From a bacterium UBP12_UBA5184 (GTDB taxonomy: Bacteria; Vulcanimicrobiota; Vulcanimicrobiia; Vulcanimicrobiales; Vulcanimicrobiaceae), in NCBI GenBank assembly GCA_002413145.1, contig DHWK01000060.1, positions 1-8,162 on the forward strand: DNA of 8,162 nt, given 5' to 3'. The notes beneath the pieces were generated by a model. The model ran no database searches, was not told the origin of the DNA, and worked only from the letters and a program-made list of their open reading frames with translations. Below, piece after piece: positions 6,221 through 8,162 of the stretch. The position numbers were made by a program, and so were the translations under genes. Numbering within the stretch: the first letter of the stretch is position 1; each line of letters begins with the position of its first letter.

Positions 6221-7751
6221 ACGGAGCAAAGCGCGCGCGACCCCTGTGCTTGGCCCTCGCGCTCGGGCTCACGGCGGCGGCGCCGACGCCGTCGCCCTCC
6301 CCGACGGGACCGCCGCCGCCGCGGCCCGACGCCGTCACCCATCACGTCGCCCGCGTCGCCGGGCAGACGATACGCTACACGGCGCGCGCCGGGACGATCT
6401 CGCTTCACAACGACAAAGAGCAGTTGTCGGCGCGCATGTTTTACGTCGCCTACAGCAAGGACGACGCCGACGTCAACAAACGCCCTGTGACCTTCTTCTA
6501 TAACGGCGGGCCGGGCAGCTCGACCATCTGGCTACGCATGACGTCCTTCTCGCCGGTGCGCATCGCCACGGCCAACGCCGGGGTGACGGGCGGCCCACCC
6601 TTCACGCTCGGCGCAAACGGCTACAGCCTCATCGACAAGAGCGACTTGGTCTTCGTCGACGCGCCGAATACGGGTTACAGCCGCGTCCTCGGCGCCGGCC
6701 AACCGAAGGATTTCATGGGCGTCGACCAAGACGGACGCCCTTCTCGCAATTCATTCAGCGCTACGTCTCGACGTTCGGCCGCTGGAACTCGCCGAAGTTT
6801 CTCTTCGGAGAGAATTATGGGACGACGCGCGACTGCGTGCTCGTGAACATGCTGCAGAGCGCCGGCGTTCAGATGAACGGCGTCGTCCTGCTCTCCTCGG
6901 TTCTGAATTTCGGTCTGGGCGGCGGAGGCGGCTTCGGCGGAGCAGCCGTCGCAACCGGCGATTGGTCGAACGTCTTCTACCTGCCGACCGAAGCGGCGAC
7001 GGCCTGGTATCACAAAAAGGCGAACGCGCACGGCAAGAGCCTCGACGCGTTTCTGGCGGAGGTCGAGGGCTTTGCGCTGGGGCGCTACTTCCACGCGCTG
7101 GCGCAGGGCTCGGATCTCAGCCGCTCCGAGTACGACGGCGTCGTACGCCGGCTGCACGACTATTTGGGCCTCTCGGAAGACTACATTCGCGCCTCGAACT
7201 TGCGCATCCCATACACCCGCTTCGAGAAAGAACTCCTGCGCGACCAGGCCACGATCCTCGGGCGCTACGACTCGCGCTTCATGACGTACGATCTCGACAA
7301 CGCCGCCGACCGCGGCGCCTGGGATCCGTCCGACGTCGCGATCAGAGGGGCGACCGTCGGTGCGTTCAACAACTACGTTCGCGGGACGCTGCATTACAAC
7401 AGCGACCTGCGCTACCGGCCGACCGCCTATGGCGGCGAACTCGGGGCGCCTTGGGACATGCACCACCGCGGCGACAACCCGCCCGCCAACGTCGCGCCCG
7501 ATCTGGCCGAGGCGATTGCGCAGAACCCGCACCTGCGCGTCTTCTCGGCCAACGGCCGCTACGATTTCGCGACGCCCTACTTCGCGACGGTATACACGCT
7601 CACGCACCTCGGCCTTCCGCCCGCCTTGCAAAAGAATATCCGCTTCGGCTTCTACGAATCGGGGCACATGGTGCACCTGAATCCGGCCACAATCGGCAAG
7701 TTCAAGAGCGACCTCGCGAAATGGTACGACGACGCCCTAGCCGGGCGCTAG
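6217..7751 (+). pseudogene. Second peptidase S10-like paralogue, frameshifted and with the nucleophile Ser replaced by Asn
   Basis: A tandem paralogue of the preceding gene, clearly alike along the whole length. From a TTG start overlapping the upstream stop (TTGA) it encodes a signal peptide, MNGAKRARPLCLALALGLTA, a Pro-rich linker and the S10 domain. The frame breaks at 6732-6735, right after GVDQD. Adding one base (GGN ACG) gives GVDQDGTPFSQFIQRYVSTFG, aligning with GVDQDVAAFAQFITRYITTFG upstream, and the frame then runs cleanly to 7751 for a 511-residue product. NGGPGSS (96-102), Asp450 in NGRYDFATPY and His484 in YESGHM are kept, but the nucleophile elbow is GENYGTTR: codon 6813-6815 is AAT where the upstream copy has AGT. 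If the sequence is right, the protein cannot act as a serine peptidase. The absence of other stops suggests either recent decay or a retained inactive homologue with one sequencing error. AGGGG at 6202-6206 could serve as ribosome site. Confidence 0.85.
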
Positions 7752-7759
7752 CGCCCGGC
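7740..7759 (+). terminator. Rho-independent-type terminator hairpin spanning the S10-2 stop codon
   Basis: A perfect 20-base palindrome (arm GCCGGGCGCT followed by its exact reverse complement) folds into an all-GC stem of 8 pairs with a CTAG loop. It is followed by a C and the T-rich TTTCTT at 7761-7766, the layout of an intrinsic terminator on the plus strand. The TAG stop of the second S10 gene (7749-7751) sits in the loop and stem. The minus-strand side has no T tract, so it mainly ends the S10 transcript. Confidence 0.7.
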
Positions 7760-7774
7760 CTTTCTTCGCGCGGG

Positions 7775-8162
7775 CTAAACCTTCACCGTTTTGATGGCCT
7801 TTTCGACGAACGAGTTGTCGTAGAGTTTGGTCGGGTCGGCCGTCGATTTTTTTCCGAGGAAGAATTCGTTGGTCTCGATGACCGCCTTCACCCCGTCGAC
7901 GCTGATGCGGCCGAGCGGGCCGTAGGCCGGGCGGGAGTGCGCGTAGGATGCGGCCCAGTCGTCCACCGAAGCGCCGCCGCGGAACTCATCCGGGAGCAGC
8001 GCCGCCAATCTTTGGGCAGAACTCGTCTTCATCAGCTTCATCGCGCGCGTCAAAGCGTTGACGATCTTCTGCGTGCGCTCGGGATACTTCGCGATCACGT
8101 CACCGCGCGTGAGCGCGCCGGTAAAAGTGTAGCTCGAAAAGCCGAGCCACTCGCGCGTGACC
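7775..8162 (-). CDS. ABC transporter substrate-binding protein (NMT1/TauA-type), C-terminal part
   Basis: The C-terminal 128 residues of a periplasmic or lipid-anchored solute-binding protein; the start lies beyond the right edge. The visible part reads VTREWLGFSSYTFTGALTRG, then a helix typical of this family, DVIAKYPERTQKIVNALTRAMK, then LAALLP, a variable Gly-containing stretch, DGVKAVIETNEFF and the end YDNSFVEKAIKTVKV. The pattern 'activation of a domain-2 helix followed by DxxxV.A...L' and the closing YDNSFVEKA fit the nitrate/sulfonate/taurine/thiamine-precursor binding group (COG0715). An internal GTG at 8096-8098 is an in-frame Val, not a start, because the open frame and family similarity continue upstream. 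It is convergent with the S10 pair, 23 bases after its stop. The solute cannot be told from the C-terminus, and no permease or ATPase partner is in the window. Confidence 0.82.
   Translation of the reverse strand, partial: VTREWLGFSSYTFTGALTRGDVIAKYPERTQKIVNALTRAMKLMKTSSAQRLAALLPDEFRGGASVDDWAASYAHSRPAYGPLGRISVDGVKAVIETNEFFLGKKSTADPTKLYDNSFVEKAIKTVKV

Noticed and set aside
6728..6740. Programmed -1 ribosomal frameshifting in the second S10 gene
   Set aside because: No X-XXY-YYZ heptamer or homopolymer is present, and slipping back on GGA would pair with CGG. A plain one-base indel explains it better.
6675..7676. Minus-strand open frame of 333 residues opposite the second S10 gene
   Set aside because: Repetitive Val/Arg/Glu mirror translation of the S10 coding strand with no recognisable domain.
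8096..8098. GTG as start of a small 107-residue protein
   Set aside because: The frame is open to the right edge and the upstream residues continue the solute-binding-protein pattern, so this is an internal Val.

Overview
This is a GC-rich bacterial chromosomal segment, densely coded on both strands, with no RNA gene, CRISPR array, insertion sequence or prophage. Codons end mostly in G or C and several genes start with GTG or TTG. The bacterium cannot be named from this window. The gene content (a shikimate-pathway cluster joined to priA, a tandem pair of secreted S10-family peptidase-like proteins, and an ABC solute-binding protein) would fit a soil or environmental lineage, for example a poorly sampled phylum such as Eremiobacterota or Acidobacteriota. 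That is only a guess.

Layout. Bases 1-4559 hold one compact minus-strand unit, transcribed right to left: aroC, aroK, aroB, a VOC/glyoxalase-fold protein, then priA, which runs off the left edge. aroC/aroK and aroK/aroB overlap by 4 bases, and the later gaps are only 19-21 bases, so one transcript is likely. AroB, AroK and AroC catalyse the second, fifth and seventh (last) steps of chorismate synthesis. PriA restarts stalled replication forks. The VOC protein has no assigned substrate.

A 63-base divergent gap (4560-4622) separates this unit from a plus-strand pair of secreted peptidase S10-like genes (4623-6220 and 6217-7751). The pair overlap by 4 bases and end at a hairpin terminator (7740-7759). 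Both have an N-terminal signal peptide, a Pro/Ala/Gly-rich linker and the S10 serine carboxypeptidase-like alpha/beta-hydrolase domain. As given, each needs one single-base correction to read through: the first in its linker, the second just before the nucleophile region. The second also has Asn in place of the nucleophilic Ser (GENYG instead of GESYG) while keeping the Asp and His. It is therefore either a decaying copy or a catalytically dead partner of the first gene. This pair is the most interesting part of the window.

At the right edge, 7775-8162 carries the C-terminal part of an NMT1/TauA-type ABC transporter substrate-binding protein on the minus strand, convergent with the peptidase pair. 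The first ~36 bases of the window are a C8/G13 homopolymer inside priA and may be an assembly-end artefact.
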